From Dactylorhiza incarnata (Eukaryota > Streptophyta > Magnoliopsida > Asparagales > Orchidaceae), in NCBI GenBank assembly GCA_033032865.1, contig JAWHQI010000064.1:1488001-1552000 (forward strand): a stretch of 64,000 bases of DNA, read 5' to 3'. Positions 53,859-64,000 of the stretch are shown here, piece by piece. The first letter of the stretch is position 1, and each line of letters opens with the position of its first letter. A program made the position numbers and the translations under genes. The notes beneath the pieces were generated by a model, which saw only the letters and a program-made list of their open reading frames with translations, did no database searches and was not told where the DNA came from.

Positions 53859-55400
53859 TGAAAGACTTTAATTAAGGGTAGCTAATCACCTAGAGGGGGG
53901 GGGGGTGAATAGGCTATTTAAAAACTATTGCAGTTCTTGATTATAATCAAGATAAAACTGATCAGAGCTTTCAAGAATAAGAACACACACAGAAAAAGAC
54001 ACACAGATTTTTATAGTGGTTCCCCTTATCTTGGGTAATTCACTTTCCCCCTTCTCCCCTTCTAGCAGTGTGCTAGATAGGGTTTATAGCTCCTCCAGAT
54101 CTCAGACCACAAACAGGTCTTACAGCTTAGATCACAACAGATCTTACAGTCTCAGATCTCACAGATATCTCAGGAGATCTTACAAACTCAGATCTCACAG
54201 ATCCTACCTCAGCCTTTATAACTAGGCCTACAACTCAGATTCACCCCTGAATCCTACAACTCAGATCACACATGATCTTACAACTCAGATCCTTGACATA
54301 TCCTACACTCAGATCTGACAACTCAGATCCTACAGGAATTTATAAAGAGAATAACAAATACTTAGACTCAGATTCTTCAGATAGTTGAGTCTTCTTGATC
54401 TGCCTGAATGATCAGACATAAATCTTCAATAGAACAGCATCAGCAAATGATCTTCTTGATTCGACAGGCTGTGAAGACTGTTCTTCTTCTTAGGAAGACA
54501 AATTCTTCCTTCTTGATCTTCTACTTTCAGAAAGATGTATCAGCACCAGATTGCTGAATGAAACCTTTAAGTTAGATTGATTCTGAAAGAGAAGATGACT
54601 TCTTCAGATTCTTTCACAAACTTTCCCTCAAACTGATGGAGACGATAATGGCTTTTGAAAGATAGGAAAACTAACTACATAACCCATAGGTCATGCCTTC
54701 TATTTATAGCCCGCCATCCGCAACATCTGTTACGCTCCTCCACGTCAGCATGACGTTAAGTCTTCAACGGTCTTCAATGTCTTCAAAAGAAACAAAGGCT
54801 CAGCTAGCTGTAGAAGATATTCCTCAGTTCAGAGTATTTATAGAAGAGGCGTTGAGCACTGAGCATCTCTGTCGACGCTTTTTCCATTAGGCGTCGAGCG
54901 ATATGTAGATACTCGACGTATACTACTTAGACTGAAGCTCTCGACTCCTCCTTCTTAGGCGTTGAGCAATCATCAGTTAGTTGCCGCTTTTTATCTGTAG
55001 AAGTCGAGCAACGTACAGGGGCTCGACGCTTCTTAACTATGCCTTCATATCTCGACTCTTCTTGTTTGCGCTGAGCTGACTGAAGTTTAGTCGACACTTC
55101 TCTTTCCACGACGTCGAGTGATATAACTTGGCTCGACGCTTCCAAACTTGGTCTCATAGCTTCAACGACGACCTTGTCTATTTGAGCAATGGACATGAGT
55201 CAACGCTTCTGGGTCACAGGCGTCGAGCGATGTATGATGTCTCGACGCTTGTGAACTTGAATGAATTCCATGAACATTTTGCCTGACCTGATCTCCTGCA
55301 CATTGATTCTAGAGAGTATATCAAACACATTCTGAGATATATCTTTGACTTAGGAATAGACTTCTCCAAATCTAGGACATTGTGGGCAATGATCCCAACA
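53859..55400 (-). mobile_element. 3' LTR of the Sirevirus
   Basis: On the plus strand TGAAAGAC...GATCCCAACA, so in element orientation TGTTGGGATC...CTTTCA, 1542 bp. The end has CTCTAGGTGATTAG and a C-run as in the solo LTR at 62383. TATA box CTATAAATAG at 54700-54709. A direct-repeat CAGATC(T/C)TACA-rich stretch (54090-54330) lies downstream of it. Confidence 0.9.
54855..55250 (-). promoter_or_regulatory. GCGTCGAG inverted-repeat cluster in Sirevirus U3
   Basis: Four to five pairs of GCGTCGAG and CTCGACGC arms (near 54890, 54960-55025, 55108-55137, 55217-55245) upstream of the TATA box. A candidate CpG-rich enhancer or methylation target. Confidence 0.7.
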
Positions 55401-55413
55401 ATCTCCCCCTATT
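55401..55413 (-). other. Sirevirus PPT
   Basis: AATAGGGGGAGAT directly before TGTTGGGATC; a typical copia polypurine tract. The interval 55414-55752 between it and the env-like ORF is AT-rich and noncoding. Confidence 0.9.
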
Positions 55414-55752
55414 TGAAGAAGTCGTAACCTCAGTCAATGATATATCCCTCTTTTCAAAGATAATCAATATTTTCTAATTTCTATACAGGTAATCAAAATA
55501 GAGAGTATAACACCTTATAACATTAGATTACCAAAACATTTTATCCACAGAGATTATCTCAGACATGATTTCTCATATAAGCACAGAATTACAAATAATT
55601 TAGAATAAAACAAGTCATGAAAAGAAAAAGATCACATCACAAGCATATATATATATATGATGATGAAAATAGTTAGCACAAGGAGCTCATCAAGATTGTT
55701 CAAAGATATATCAATTACATTTTTCTGAAAATACTTAGAAAAGATTAAAATC

Positions 55753-58299
55753 CTAATTCTGTTCAGGATCCTTGAACTCTATTCCTCTTTTGGAAAAGGC
55801 TTCAGCAACTTCTTTTCTTCTCTTGAAATAGCCAAATGGTTTTGGAAAGTATCTGATTGGTTCCATATCTCCTGCCTGAACCTTCCCAGCCATTTTGTCA
55901 GCCTTGAATTTGATCTTCAGTTCCTCTTGATCCCTATGCTTTAACCATTCAGCTTCAGAATACCACTTTCCTCTTTCCTCTGGGTTACCTTTCACAGCTT
56001 CCCATGCTGACAGAATCAATTCTCTGGAAGAGAGAGACCAATGTTCAAAATCAACCCTTGATTGAACCTCCTCTCTGAACTTTCTTTTACTAGATTCAAC
56101 CTGCTCACTAGTAAAGTGCTCTCTTTTGCTCTTATCTTCAGGACTATACATTTTAGCAATTTGCTTTTTAACCTGAGTAAGAGAAGCTGGCCTGGTCTCA
56201 GAAACTTGATCATTCTCATAATCAATGGGAGGATATCCAAGAGTTTCTCTTATAGAGTTTGAGGTCCACACAGCATGCTCAGAGCTGGCTTGAATCATTG
56301 ACCTCTCCCCCTTTAGGACTTCTTCAACAATATGATCTCTTATAACATTTTTCTGAAATCTGACTTGACCTTCCAAGTGATTAATTCCACTTTCAATGGT
56401 TTTCTTTACCTTAAAGAGATGGTCGTCTATGGTATCTGCATGCAACTTTGCTTGATCTTTCAGAATTGTAGAGCTCTCATCAATTTTGGCCAAAATATCA
56501 GTATTCTGCTGTTGCAGTCTAGCTTCAATCTTATTTGTACCTGTAAGAACTTGTGCAACCTGTTCTTTATACAGAACTTGCATGTTATTACTTAGTATTC
56601 CTTGGTTTGTCTGAACATCATCCACTGTCTTTGTAATTTTAGCTTGTGACTTTTTAAGAACCTTTGATGTTTCTTTGATTACATCAAGTTGTTCAGTTGT
56701 ATAATCTACTGAAGCACCAGCTCTTTTAAAGAACTTTACCATTTCCTTTCTCAATGTAGATATCTGATGATTGACTTCAAATCTAACCAATTTCAATTGG
56801 AAATCTACTTCATTTTTCATTTTTGTATTATTCTCCTCAATATACTGTTCTAATAATCTTCTTTGATTATTAAGCAACACCTCCAGCTGAGGTAGAATAG
56901 AACTAAGATCCACATTGATTTCCTTTTCAATTTCAACACCTCTACTGCTTTCTTCTCTCATGAAAGAGTCATTTCTCTGGCTCATATGAGAGCTAGAGGA
57001 TTCTATCTTGATTACCTTCTCAACAGGTTCCTTTGTTGCTTCAGGTTCTCTTTCTACATCCATAGCATCAGCTACAGAATTCTCTTTAGCAGGGATCTCA
57101 GCCTGAGACTCCCCCTCAAATGGTGCATTGTCTTCAGCTGGAATTCCATCTTGAGGCTCCCCCTCAATCTCTGCATTGATCAGATCAATTTTTTCCTGAG
57201 CAGGGATCTCATCTTGAGCCTCCCCCTCAACTGCTGCTTTGCTCATTTCAGAATTATTCTGAGCAGGAATCTCATCTTGAGCCTCTCTCTCATTTTGAAA
57301 AATCCCTTCAAGTCTAGCAGGGGATGCATGAAGACTTCCTCTTTCTTCTTCTCCTTTCTCACTCTCATCCTTTTCTTTCTCATTCTCATCCTTTGGTGTA
57401 TCAGGAGTACTGTCCCTTGGATTGTTCCCTTCTTCTTCTTCAGATGTTGTGAGGTTAGGATCATGAATTGGAGAAGATCTAGATTTTCTTTTGGAAGAAG
57501 ATGAGCTTGATGAGCTTGAAGAAACCTTCTTCTTCTTTAGCTTCTTGGCTTTCTTCTGCTTGGGAGAAAGATCTGCTGGTGGAAGATTTGATAAGACTTT
57601 GTCTCATCTCTCTATCATTCTAATATCCATTTTCTTCATGTGGTTTATCTTTGATCCAAGTTTGTTATTCAAAGAGTCAGTAATGACTTTTACTAAATAC
57701 AAAGATAATATCCTACCCATGTTGGGTACTTGGATACATTCAATTATCCTGTCAAACACTACTCTCCCCCAATCTGTTCTCAGAGAATGAATGATCCTGG
57801 TTAGTAGAATAAACATTTTTCTGGAAATTTTGTCATGAGATCCAGTCTTGCACAACAGGCCCTTTCCTATCACATCTGTTAGCAATTTTCCTTTTGAATT
57901 CATTCCTTTTCTAAGAATACTTCCTGTGATTTCCCGCGATGTTTCAATTCCGCACCAGATTTGTGCTAATTTAATCTGTTCTGAGGTCACTTCTTCTTCT
58001 TTTTCATTGCTTTTTAACCTATGCAGTTCTAGTGCCTTAGCGAGTCTTGATGGAGTGATCTTAATCTTCTTACCATTCACACTGGTCTTAAGCTTTGAAT
58101 TGACGGAGTTTATTACTATATTGGAGTAAAGCTCTAATACCTCTCGTTTCCAGATAAGTGTCGATTCAGATAACACAAATTCCAGTCCTGCTTTGTAGAT
58201 TAATTCGATTGTTGACTTGATTTCTACTGGAGTTGATTGAAATCCATTTCGAACAAGCTCGCTTCCTTCATAAAGATAATCACTGCTTTTGGGAGGCAT
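55753..58299 (-). pseudogene. Env-like ORF of the Sirevirus, single in-frame TGA
   Basis: First ATG at 58297-58299 (MPPKSSDYLYEG, context ACAATGCC); frame open to 55753 except TGA at 57604-57606 (codon 232), about 848 codons. Residues 1-230: globular, KKIKITPSRLAKALELHRLK and IWCGIETSREITGSILRKG. About 235-290: Lys/Ser-rich basic stretch, then acidic. About 352-415: four imperfect repeats of the type EGEAQDEIPAQ. About 465-650: helical, coiled-coil-like (LLNNQRRLLEQYIEENNTK). The C-terminus is charged. No signal peptide or membrane segment is obvious from this ATG. Similar ORFs occur after pol in SIRE-type elements and are called env-like by position; the function is unknown. Confidence 0.82.
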
Positions 58300-58408
58300 T
58301 GTGGTTGATGATCGAAGAGAGAAAGAATTGATGGAAAAATTTTCTAGGGTAGCCAATTTCAAGAAGATGAATAGAATTGATGGCACATGCACTAACGAAG
58401 TATCTTCC

Positions 58409-58660
58409 CTATTTATAGAAGTTCTAATTCAAGAAGATGAATAGCCGCGCGCCGATCTAATGGTTCAAATTTACCCTGTCGAGACGGCCTAGCTATGTTC
58501 ACACAAGCGTTGAGATCGCTCGACGCCATTTATCTTCAGTCGACGCCAGGTATCTTCTCAACGCCAGCTATCTTCTCGACGCCAGTAATCTTCTTTCTAC
58601 GCCAGGTAATTTCTCTCGACGCCATGTATCTTCTTTCGACGCCAGATAACTTCTCCACTC
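58409..58660 (-). promoter_or_regulatory. Putative internal promoter of the env-like ORF
   Basis: CTATAAATAG at 58409-58418, about 110 bp before the env-like ATG. Upstream are seven copies of a roughly 20-bp unit with CGACGCC (58521, 58541, 58559, 58577, 58597, 58617, 58637). The layout, CGTCGA-type repeats and then TATA, copies that of the LTR U3. A nine-codon upstream frame (ATG 58386-58388) lies close to the expected start site. Confidence 0.6.
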
Positions 58661-58709
58661 ACTTTTTAGGACTCAATCATTATTTTCATTTATTTAATTC
58701 AAAACAACT

Positions 58710-60650
58710 TTAATCCATTTTTAACATACCTAATTCAATTTTAAAGTTATTGAATTTTGTTTCATCCAAGGGTTTAGTAAATATGTCAGCAACCTGTTTG
58801 TCAGTGGGGACATATTCAATTGAGATATCTCCATTTTCTACATGTTCTCTAATGAAATGGTATCTAATTTCTATGTGCTTAGTTCTGCTATGAGATACAG
58901 GATTATTAGCTATAACAATAGCACTAGTTGAATCACAAAATAGAGGAGATTTACTTAGCTGAACTTTATAGTCTTGGAGTTGGTGTTGAATCCATAGTAG
59001 CTGAGCACAGCAGTTTCCAGCTGAGATGTACTCAGATTCTGCTATAGAAATAGCCACACTTGTCTGCTTCCTGCTACTCCAAGATATTAGTCTTTTGCCA
59101 AGAAATTGACATGTACCTGATGTACTTTTTCTGTCCTCTTTGCATCCTGCAAAATCAACATCTGAAAAGCCAATTAGTTCAAAGTCATTGCTTCTAGGAT
59201 ACCAAAGGCCAAGATTAAGAGTGCCCTTCAGATATCTCAGAATTCTTTTGACAGCAGTGTAGTGAGATTCTTTAGGGTTCACTTGATATCTAGCACACAC
59301 ACATGTTGAGAACATAATGTCTGGCCTGCTAGCAGTTAGGTAGAGCAATGAGCCAATGATGCCTCTGTACAAGGTTTCATCAATAGGTTTCCCTTTTTCA
59401 TCCTTGTCCAGTGACATATTTGCTGCCATAGGTGTCTTCATGACAGTGGAATTTTCCATTCCAAACTTCTTGATAATCTCTTTTGTGTACTTGGTCTGAG
59501 AAATGAAAATTCCTTCCTCAGACTGTTTCACTTGGAGTCCTAAGAAGTATTTAAGCTCACCCATGCTGCTCATTTCAAATTTCCCTTGCATAAGGTTTGC
59601 AAACCTTTTGCAAAGGTTATTATCAGTGGAGCCAAATATTATATCATCTACATATATTTGTACTAGAATAATGTGACCTTTAACTATCCTAAGAAACAAT
59701 GTCTTGTCTATCTTTTCTCTTGAGAATTTGTTCTCAATAAGAAATCTGGATAATGTCTCATACCAGGCTCTAGGTGCCTGTTTCAGACCATACAATGCTT
59801 TTAATAATAGATAGACATGATTTGGATGAGTAGAGTCAATAAAACCTGGGGTTTGTTCAATATATACTTCCTCCAATATTGTTCCATTAAAGAATGCTGA
59901 CTTTACATCCATTTGATAGACTATGAATGATAGACTATGAATCCAGTGTGTGCTGCAAATGCCAGGAATAATCTGATTGCCTCCAATCTTGCCACAGGAG
60001 CGAACACTTGATCAAAATCTATGCCTTCCTCCTGTCTATATCCTTGGGCAACCAACCTTGCTTTGTTTTTGATGATCACACCATTTTCATCCAGCTTATT
60101 CCTGAATACCCATTTGGTCCCTATGACTTTGTGTTTTTTTGGTCTTGGAACCAATATCCAGACTTTGCACCTTTCAAATTGATTTAGCTCTTCTTGCATA
60201 GCTGATATCCATGAAGTGTCCTTATTGGCTTCATCAAACTTCTTAGGTTCTATTTTGGATAGAAAGCTGTGATGCAAAGCCTCCTGTATTGAGTTTTCTC
60301 TTCTAGTTTGCACACCATCATTTGGATTTCCTATGATCTGTTCTTTGGATGATCCTTCAAATGTTTGGTTGCATTCCTCCACCTTTCATTTTCCCTTTGA
60401 GATTCTGGTGCATCTGTTTGAATAGGTTCTTCTAGAGGTTCTGGATGAGGTGGTTCTTCAACAGCAATATGTTCTTCATAATTGTCTTCTGCTTGAGGTT
60501 CATCCTCTCTAGTTACAATTATAGTCTCATTAGTTTCTTCATTATCCTCATTGTGTTGTTCATTGATATTCATCTCTTTCAAGTTCTGTGTAGAACCTGC
60601 ACAACTAGATAAACTTCCCAGATCCTTATAAATAAGGCTGGTTTCATCAA
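58710..60650 (-). pseudogene. Sirevirus reverse transcriptase and RNase H
   Basis: N-terminal part (59921-60382): [67 protein letters not shown]-terminal part (58710-59912): MDVKSAFFNGTILEEVYIEQ, YGLKQAPRAWYETL, catalytic YVDDIIFGST, then RNase H residues in FSDVDFAGC, IAESEYISAG, FCDSTSAI and RTKHIEIRYHFIREH, closing at LGMLKMD. A 14-bp tandem duplication (about 59917-59944) between IVY and MDVKSAF shifts the frame and creates a stop; otherwise both halves are open. 60390-60650 is the acidic linker to integrase. Confidence 0.92.
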
Positions 60651-60654
60651 ACAC

Positions 60655-61500
60655 AACATGTATAGATTCTTCTATCCTATTAGACTTTTTGTTGAAAATT
60701 CTATAGGCTCTACTTTGAGAGCTATACCCAACAAAAATTGCCTCATGTGCTTTTTCAGCAAATTTAGTGAGATGGTGCTTTCAATTATTTAATATAAAGC
60801 ATTTACTACCAAATATTTTGAAATAGGCTAGAGTGGGTTTTCTACCTTTCAATAACTCATATGGGGTCTTATCCAGTCTTTTGTTTATAAGAGCCCTATT
60901 CTGCACATGGCATGCTGTGTTTACAGCTTCAGCCCAGAAATACTCAGGAAGAGAAGAATCACTTAGCATACTCCTGCTAGCCTCAATAAGGGTTCTATTT
61001 CTTCTCTTAGCAACCCCATTTTGTTGGGGAGTTCTAGGAGATGAGAACTCTTGAGAAATGCCTTGATTTTCACAAAATTTGGTCATTGCACCTGATTGAA
61101 ATTCAGTCCCATGATCACTTCTAATTTTGGCTACAGGATTTCCTATTTCATTGGTGATTTGCCTAACAAAACTGGCAAATATTTCTAAAGTGTCTGACTT
61201 ATGTTTAAGGAAGAATACCCAAGTGTATCTGGAATAATCATCAACAATTACAAGAGTGTATGACTTTCCTCCTAAGCTATGGATTGACATTGGTCTAAAT
61301 AGATCCATATGAAGTAGGTATAGACATCTAATGGAATCCTTCTCACCTATTAGTTTGAAGGAAGATTTGGTCTGCTTACCCATTTGATAAGCATGGCATG
61401 GACCCTCCTGCACACACTTCCACTTAGGTCCAGCTCTCACTAGGTCTTTTGAAATAAGCTTATTTATAGTCTTATAGTTTATGTGAGCTAATCTTTTATG
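60655..61500 (-). pseudogene. Sirevirus integrase
   Basis: KCVQEGPCHAYQMGKQTKSS (zinc-binding end), LHMDLFRPMSIHSLGGKSYT, VIVDDYSRYTWVFFLKHKSD, IRSDHGTEFQSGAM, PRTPQQNGVAKRRNRTLIEA, then FGSKCFILNN. The third catalytic acid, normally E in GV(A/V)ERKNRT, is K here (AAG, 61006-61008). A stop follows ILNN near 60778, where relatives have Gly, and the frame continues as KFAEKAHEAIFVGYS. Another stop at about 61501 replaces Trp of the usual LWH motif. The catalytic replacement alone would inactivate it. Confidence 0.9.
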
Positions 61501-62000
61501 TCATTGAACACTACTAGAAACTTTATTTTCTGCTACTAAGCATATGGAATTAACTTGTTCTGAACATATAAAGTTTAGGCAGTAAATGTTGCCACTCCTA
61601 GTGCCTGAGAGAATTATCTCATTCTCTTTCTTAATCAGGCACTCATCCTTGTGGAATGAAATGTCATACCCAATATCACACAATTGACTTATGCTGATGA
61701 GATTGTGTTGCAATCCATCAACATGAGCAACTTTGGTGATGGTGACAATTCCATTTGTGATATTACCATAACCTTTAGTTTTACCTTTTTCAGACCCTCC
61801 AAAGATAACCTTTGGTCCATTCCTTACATGAGTGTAATCATTCAGCAGATTTTTTGTTCCTGTCATGTGCATAGAGCACCCACTGTCCAAGTACCAGATT
61901 GGAAGTTGATTGGTCTTTGGACAACCCTGCAAAAAGAAATTACCTTTTCTTAGGAGCCCACACCAAGTTGGGTCCTTAAACCTTGTTAGTATGAGCTGGA
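61501..62000 (-). pseudogene. Sirevirus protease and GAG-pre-integrase domain
   Basis: WYLDSGCSMHMTGTKNLL contains the copia protease active site (LDSGCS). It continues with VIFGGSEKGKTKGYGNI, HVDGLQHNLISISQLCDIG and IYCLNFICSEQVN, the conventional pre-integrase segment. A stop at about 61995 separates it from gag, and one at 61501 from integrase. Confidence 0.9.
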
Positions 62001-62382
62001 ACATTTAGTTGTTGAATAATCCTTGGTGCTGTGAGAGTTGCCATAGGTCTGAGTACTGGTCTACCAGAGTTGAATCTTGGAACAGTTGGATTGAACCAAC
62101 AGTCAAGAGCAAAATGTCCAACCCTTCCACAGCACCAGCATTCATATCTGTTATATCTCCTTGGAGGTCTTCTTACTTCTTTATGTTGACTTATATTTTG
62201 CTTAATTGCCTTATTCAAAGGAGCTATGTAAGTTGTTTTAGTAACTTTTACTGGTTCTGTTTTCTTGACAGCAGTGGTTTTCACTTCAGGTCTTAGTTCC
62301 TTTCTTTTGGATTTTGTGTTTGCTTTAAATACAAAGGAGTCATGATGAGTTAATACTTTTTCTTTGCATAGAGATTTGGCAT
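62001..62382 (-). pseudogene. gag: Sirevirus gag C-terminal part
   Basis: Lys-rich stretch (KKTEPVKVTKTTYIAP), then a zinc knuckle YECWCCGRVGHFALDCW (CX2CX4HX4C) near 62105-62155, then a Pro-rich tail. Interrupted upstream by the solo LTR. Confidence 0.85.
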
Positions 62383-63679
62383 TGAAAGTGCACAGTTAAT
62401 CTCACTAGAATTCTCTAGAGGGGGGGGGGGGTGAATAGAGATTAAAAATATTTTGTGCAAAGTTAATATATATATATGTGTATAATCACAGATTAGAGCT
62501 TCCCACACACCAACAAGAATTAAGCAAGAAAATAAAGTAAATGCAAGAAAATAAATCACAGCACAACACAAGAAAATATAGTGGTTCCCCAAACATTGGG
62601 TAGTCCACTCTTCTACCCCCTTGGTAGGAATTCACTATCTTGTACTGAGTCTTTTGATAAGGAGACTCTTAGAACCACCCTGAGTCTTTTGACAAGGAGA
62701 CTCTTAGAACCAACTGAGTCTTTTGACAAGGAGACTCTTAGAACCAGTACACTGAATTTTTTGAAGAGAGATTCTAAAAACTCTTTTACAATGTTAGATG
62801 TAAGAAAGAAAGCAGGAAAGATATAAGGACAAGAATGAATCTTCTTCCTAGCAAGAAGATTGGAAGCACAAGAAGTGAATTGAATCTTTCTTCTATAGAG
62901 AGAAGAAGATTTGCAGACTTTCTCTCTTTGTGAGAGCTATCAGATTTTGCAGCAGTGTGATTTCAGAAGCAGAAGAAGAAGAAGTGGTTGAATGTTGCTG
63001 CAGAGCTTTTTCTCAATTTCTCTCTTTTCTCTTGTGAGCTTTTCCTCTATTTCAAAATGTATGTGGTGGATCACTCAACTATCATTTTCTGCCGACCTCC
63101 TCTTTATTTATAGCTCTGTGTATTAAAAATAATGCTATAGGAGGATAATTAATTAGCAGTCAGAAAAATAGAAAGATGAAAATGTTTCCATAATATTTAT
63201 TTCTGTAGAAGGAAAGAACCAATTCAGATTTCAAATAATATCCAAATAAGTTAAATCAAATTAGCCAAGAATCAGATATAAGGAAAGAATGATTCAGAAC
63301 GGCTATAAAATATTGACACTTATTCCATATAAATCAGATCTATTGAAAGAAGGAAAGAGATCTGGCGCATATTTAAATTCTGTCATGGAAATCGACGTGC
63401 GTCGATTACTATTCGACGCAAGCGTCGAGAGCATCCTTTCTGGACGTCGAGAGAAAAATAAGGAAGGTGCGTCGACTGAGGTGCGTCGACTTCATTAGAT
63501 GCGTCGACTAGAAATCAGAGTGGCGTCGACTAGACTTACGTCGAAATCTTCCTAGAGTTACTTCGACTCAACCTGAAGGAAACGTCGAATACTATTCGAC
63601 GCATATTTACTTAGCCTTGTTTTTTCATTCTTAGAATTCATTTCTAGGGGTTAAGAGAAATCATTTTCCCAACAGGCAT
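62378..63679 (-). mobile_element. Solo copia LTR (62383-63674) with GGCAT target duplication
   Basis: On the plus strand TGAAAGTGCAC...TTTCCCAACA, 1292 bp, with perfect GGCAT flanks (62378-62382, 63675-63679). Same layout as the Sirevirus LTR (TGAAAG end, CTAGA plus G-run, ATAGTGGTTCCCC). TATA CTATAAATAAA at 63103-63113. GCGTCGA/TCGACGC repeats lie upstream of it (63390-63600). A CTGAGTCTTTTGA(C/T)AAGGAG repeat (62645-62745) lies downstream. Confidence 0.93.
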
Positions 63680-64000
63680 TATTATTACTTGGTTGAATTG
63701 AATCATCTTTGCTATTAGAACATTCACCCTTATAAAACTTATGCACACCTTTTTGATCATGCCTATTTGTGATAGGCATGGCTTTGTTAAATTTTATAGG
63801 TTGCATAGGTGCCTTGTCATTAATTTTAGGGTTATTATATGCATACCTATCATATCCTATGCCAGATCTGTATTGTGCAGAAAATGTGTCTATTATAGGA
63901 AGAATAGTTTGTGGTTTTGAGAACTTTGCTACTAGCTTCCTTTCTGCTAGGAGTTTTGATTCCAGTTCTTTTATTAGCTTTTCCTTAGTGCATAAAGTCT
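63675..64000 (-). pseudogene. gag: Sirevirus gag middle part (runs past the window end)
   Basis: The minus strand is open and Lys/Asn-rich: ELESKLLAERKLVAKFSKPQ, YRSGIGYDRYAYNN, MPITNRHDQKGVHKFYKGE, leading to the insertion site. Continuous in frame with 62382 once the solo LTR and one GGCAT copy are set aside. Confidence 0.8.

Larger units (their letters stand above)
53859..64000 (-). mobile_element. Sirevirus-type Ty1/copia element with env-like ORF (3' part)
   Basis: In minus orientation from the window end: gag (split by a solo LTR), protease, GAG-pre-integrase, integrase, RT/RNase H, a noncoding promoter-like segment, an env-like ORF, PPT, 3' LTR (53859-55400). Order protease-integrase-RT is Ty1/copia; an extra long ORF after pol is characteristic of part of the Sirevirus (SIRE/Maximus) lineage. 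Pol has several lesions. The 5' LTR lies outside the window. Confidence 0.9.

Noticed and set aside
58300..58392. N-terminal extension of the env-like ORF with a hydrophobic stretch (possible signal peptide)
   Set aside because: The frame can be extended only from a GTG codon; the first in-frame ATG is at 58299, and the TATA box would start transcripts at about the extension's beginning.

Overview
The window is plant nuclear DNA made almost wholly of nested transposable elements. I find no host gene, no functional RNA gene and no prokaryotic feature. Plant origin rests on: Tat-clade Ty3/gypsy elements with a second RNase H domain, long-LTR chromovirus remnants, a Sirevirus-type Ty1/copia element with an env-like ORF after pol, a hAT element carrying plant-type telomere repeats (CCCTAAA), and a Cassandra-like 5S-derived repeat. 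The species cannot be named from sequence alone. Layout, 1-18.8 kb: a gag-only Tat element (E1; LTR 2326-3720, gag 880-2276, 78-bp array 1-800) sits in the 3' repeats of a second, pol-bearing Tat element (E2; minus strand, 3721-10967). E2's gag is split by a solo LTR (8934-9684). E2 lies in the reverse transcriptase of a third Tat element (10968-11587, plus strand), which is also cut by chromovirus LTRs (11588-17128). A decayed chromovirus pol follows (17190-18790). Layout, 19.9-51.1 kb: an unidentified repeat X (two direct copies) was hit twice. One hit is a Tat-like element T3 (20132-42627), itself loaded with two solo chromovirus LTRs in opposite orientation (LTR-A with a hAT inside, and LTR-B), a solo copia LTR (38837-40384) and a head-to-head Cassandra-like pair (40608-41147). 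The other is a complete gag-only LTR element (43250-50531) with PBS, PPT, two LTRs and a perfect 5-bp target duplication. Layout, 51.1-64 kb: the 3' end of another Tat element (Z), then stacked LTR fragments, then a Sirevirus on the minus strand (53859 to past the window end) with a 3' LTR, a PPT, an env-like ORF with a single in-frame stop, a decayed pol, and gag split by a solo LTR (62383-63674). How the parts relate: the gag-only elements keep the cis signals (LTR promoter, PBS, PPT) and gag but no enzymes, so they would need a pol-bearing Tat partner such as E2-type elements. All pol genes here are broken. Recurrent themes are CpG-rich inverted-repeat arrays in U3 just upstream of the TATA box, conserved hairpin arrays between the coding region and the 3' LTR, and nucleosome-length (about 150-158 bp) tandem arrays inside the long LTRs. 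The most unusual observations are a private TATA/repeat promoter in front of the env-like ORF, two different elements inserted at the same nucleotide of homologous gag genes, the inverted 5S-carrying pair, and the telomere-repeat and palindrome promoter of the hAT.
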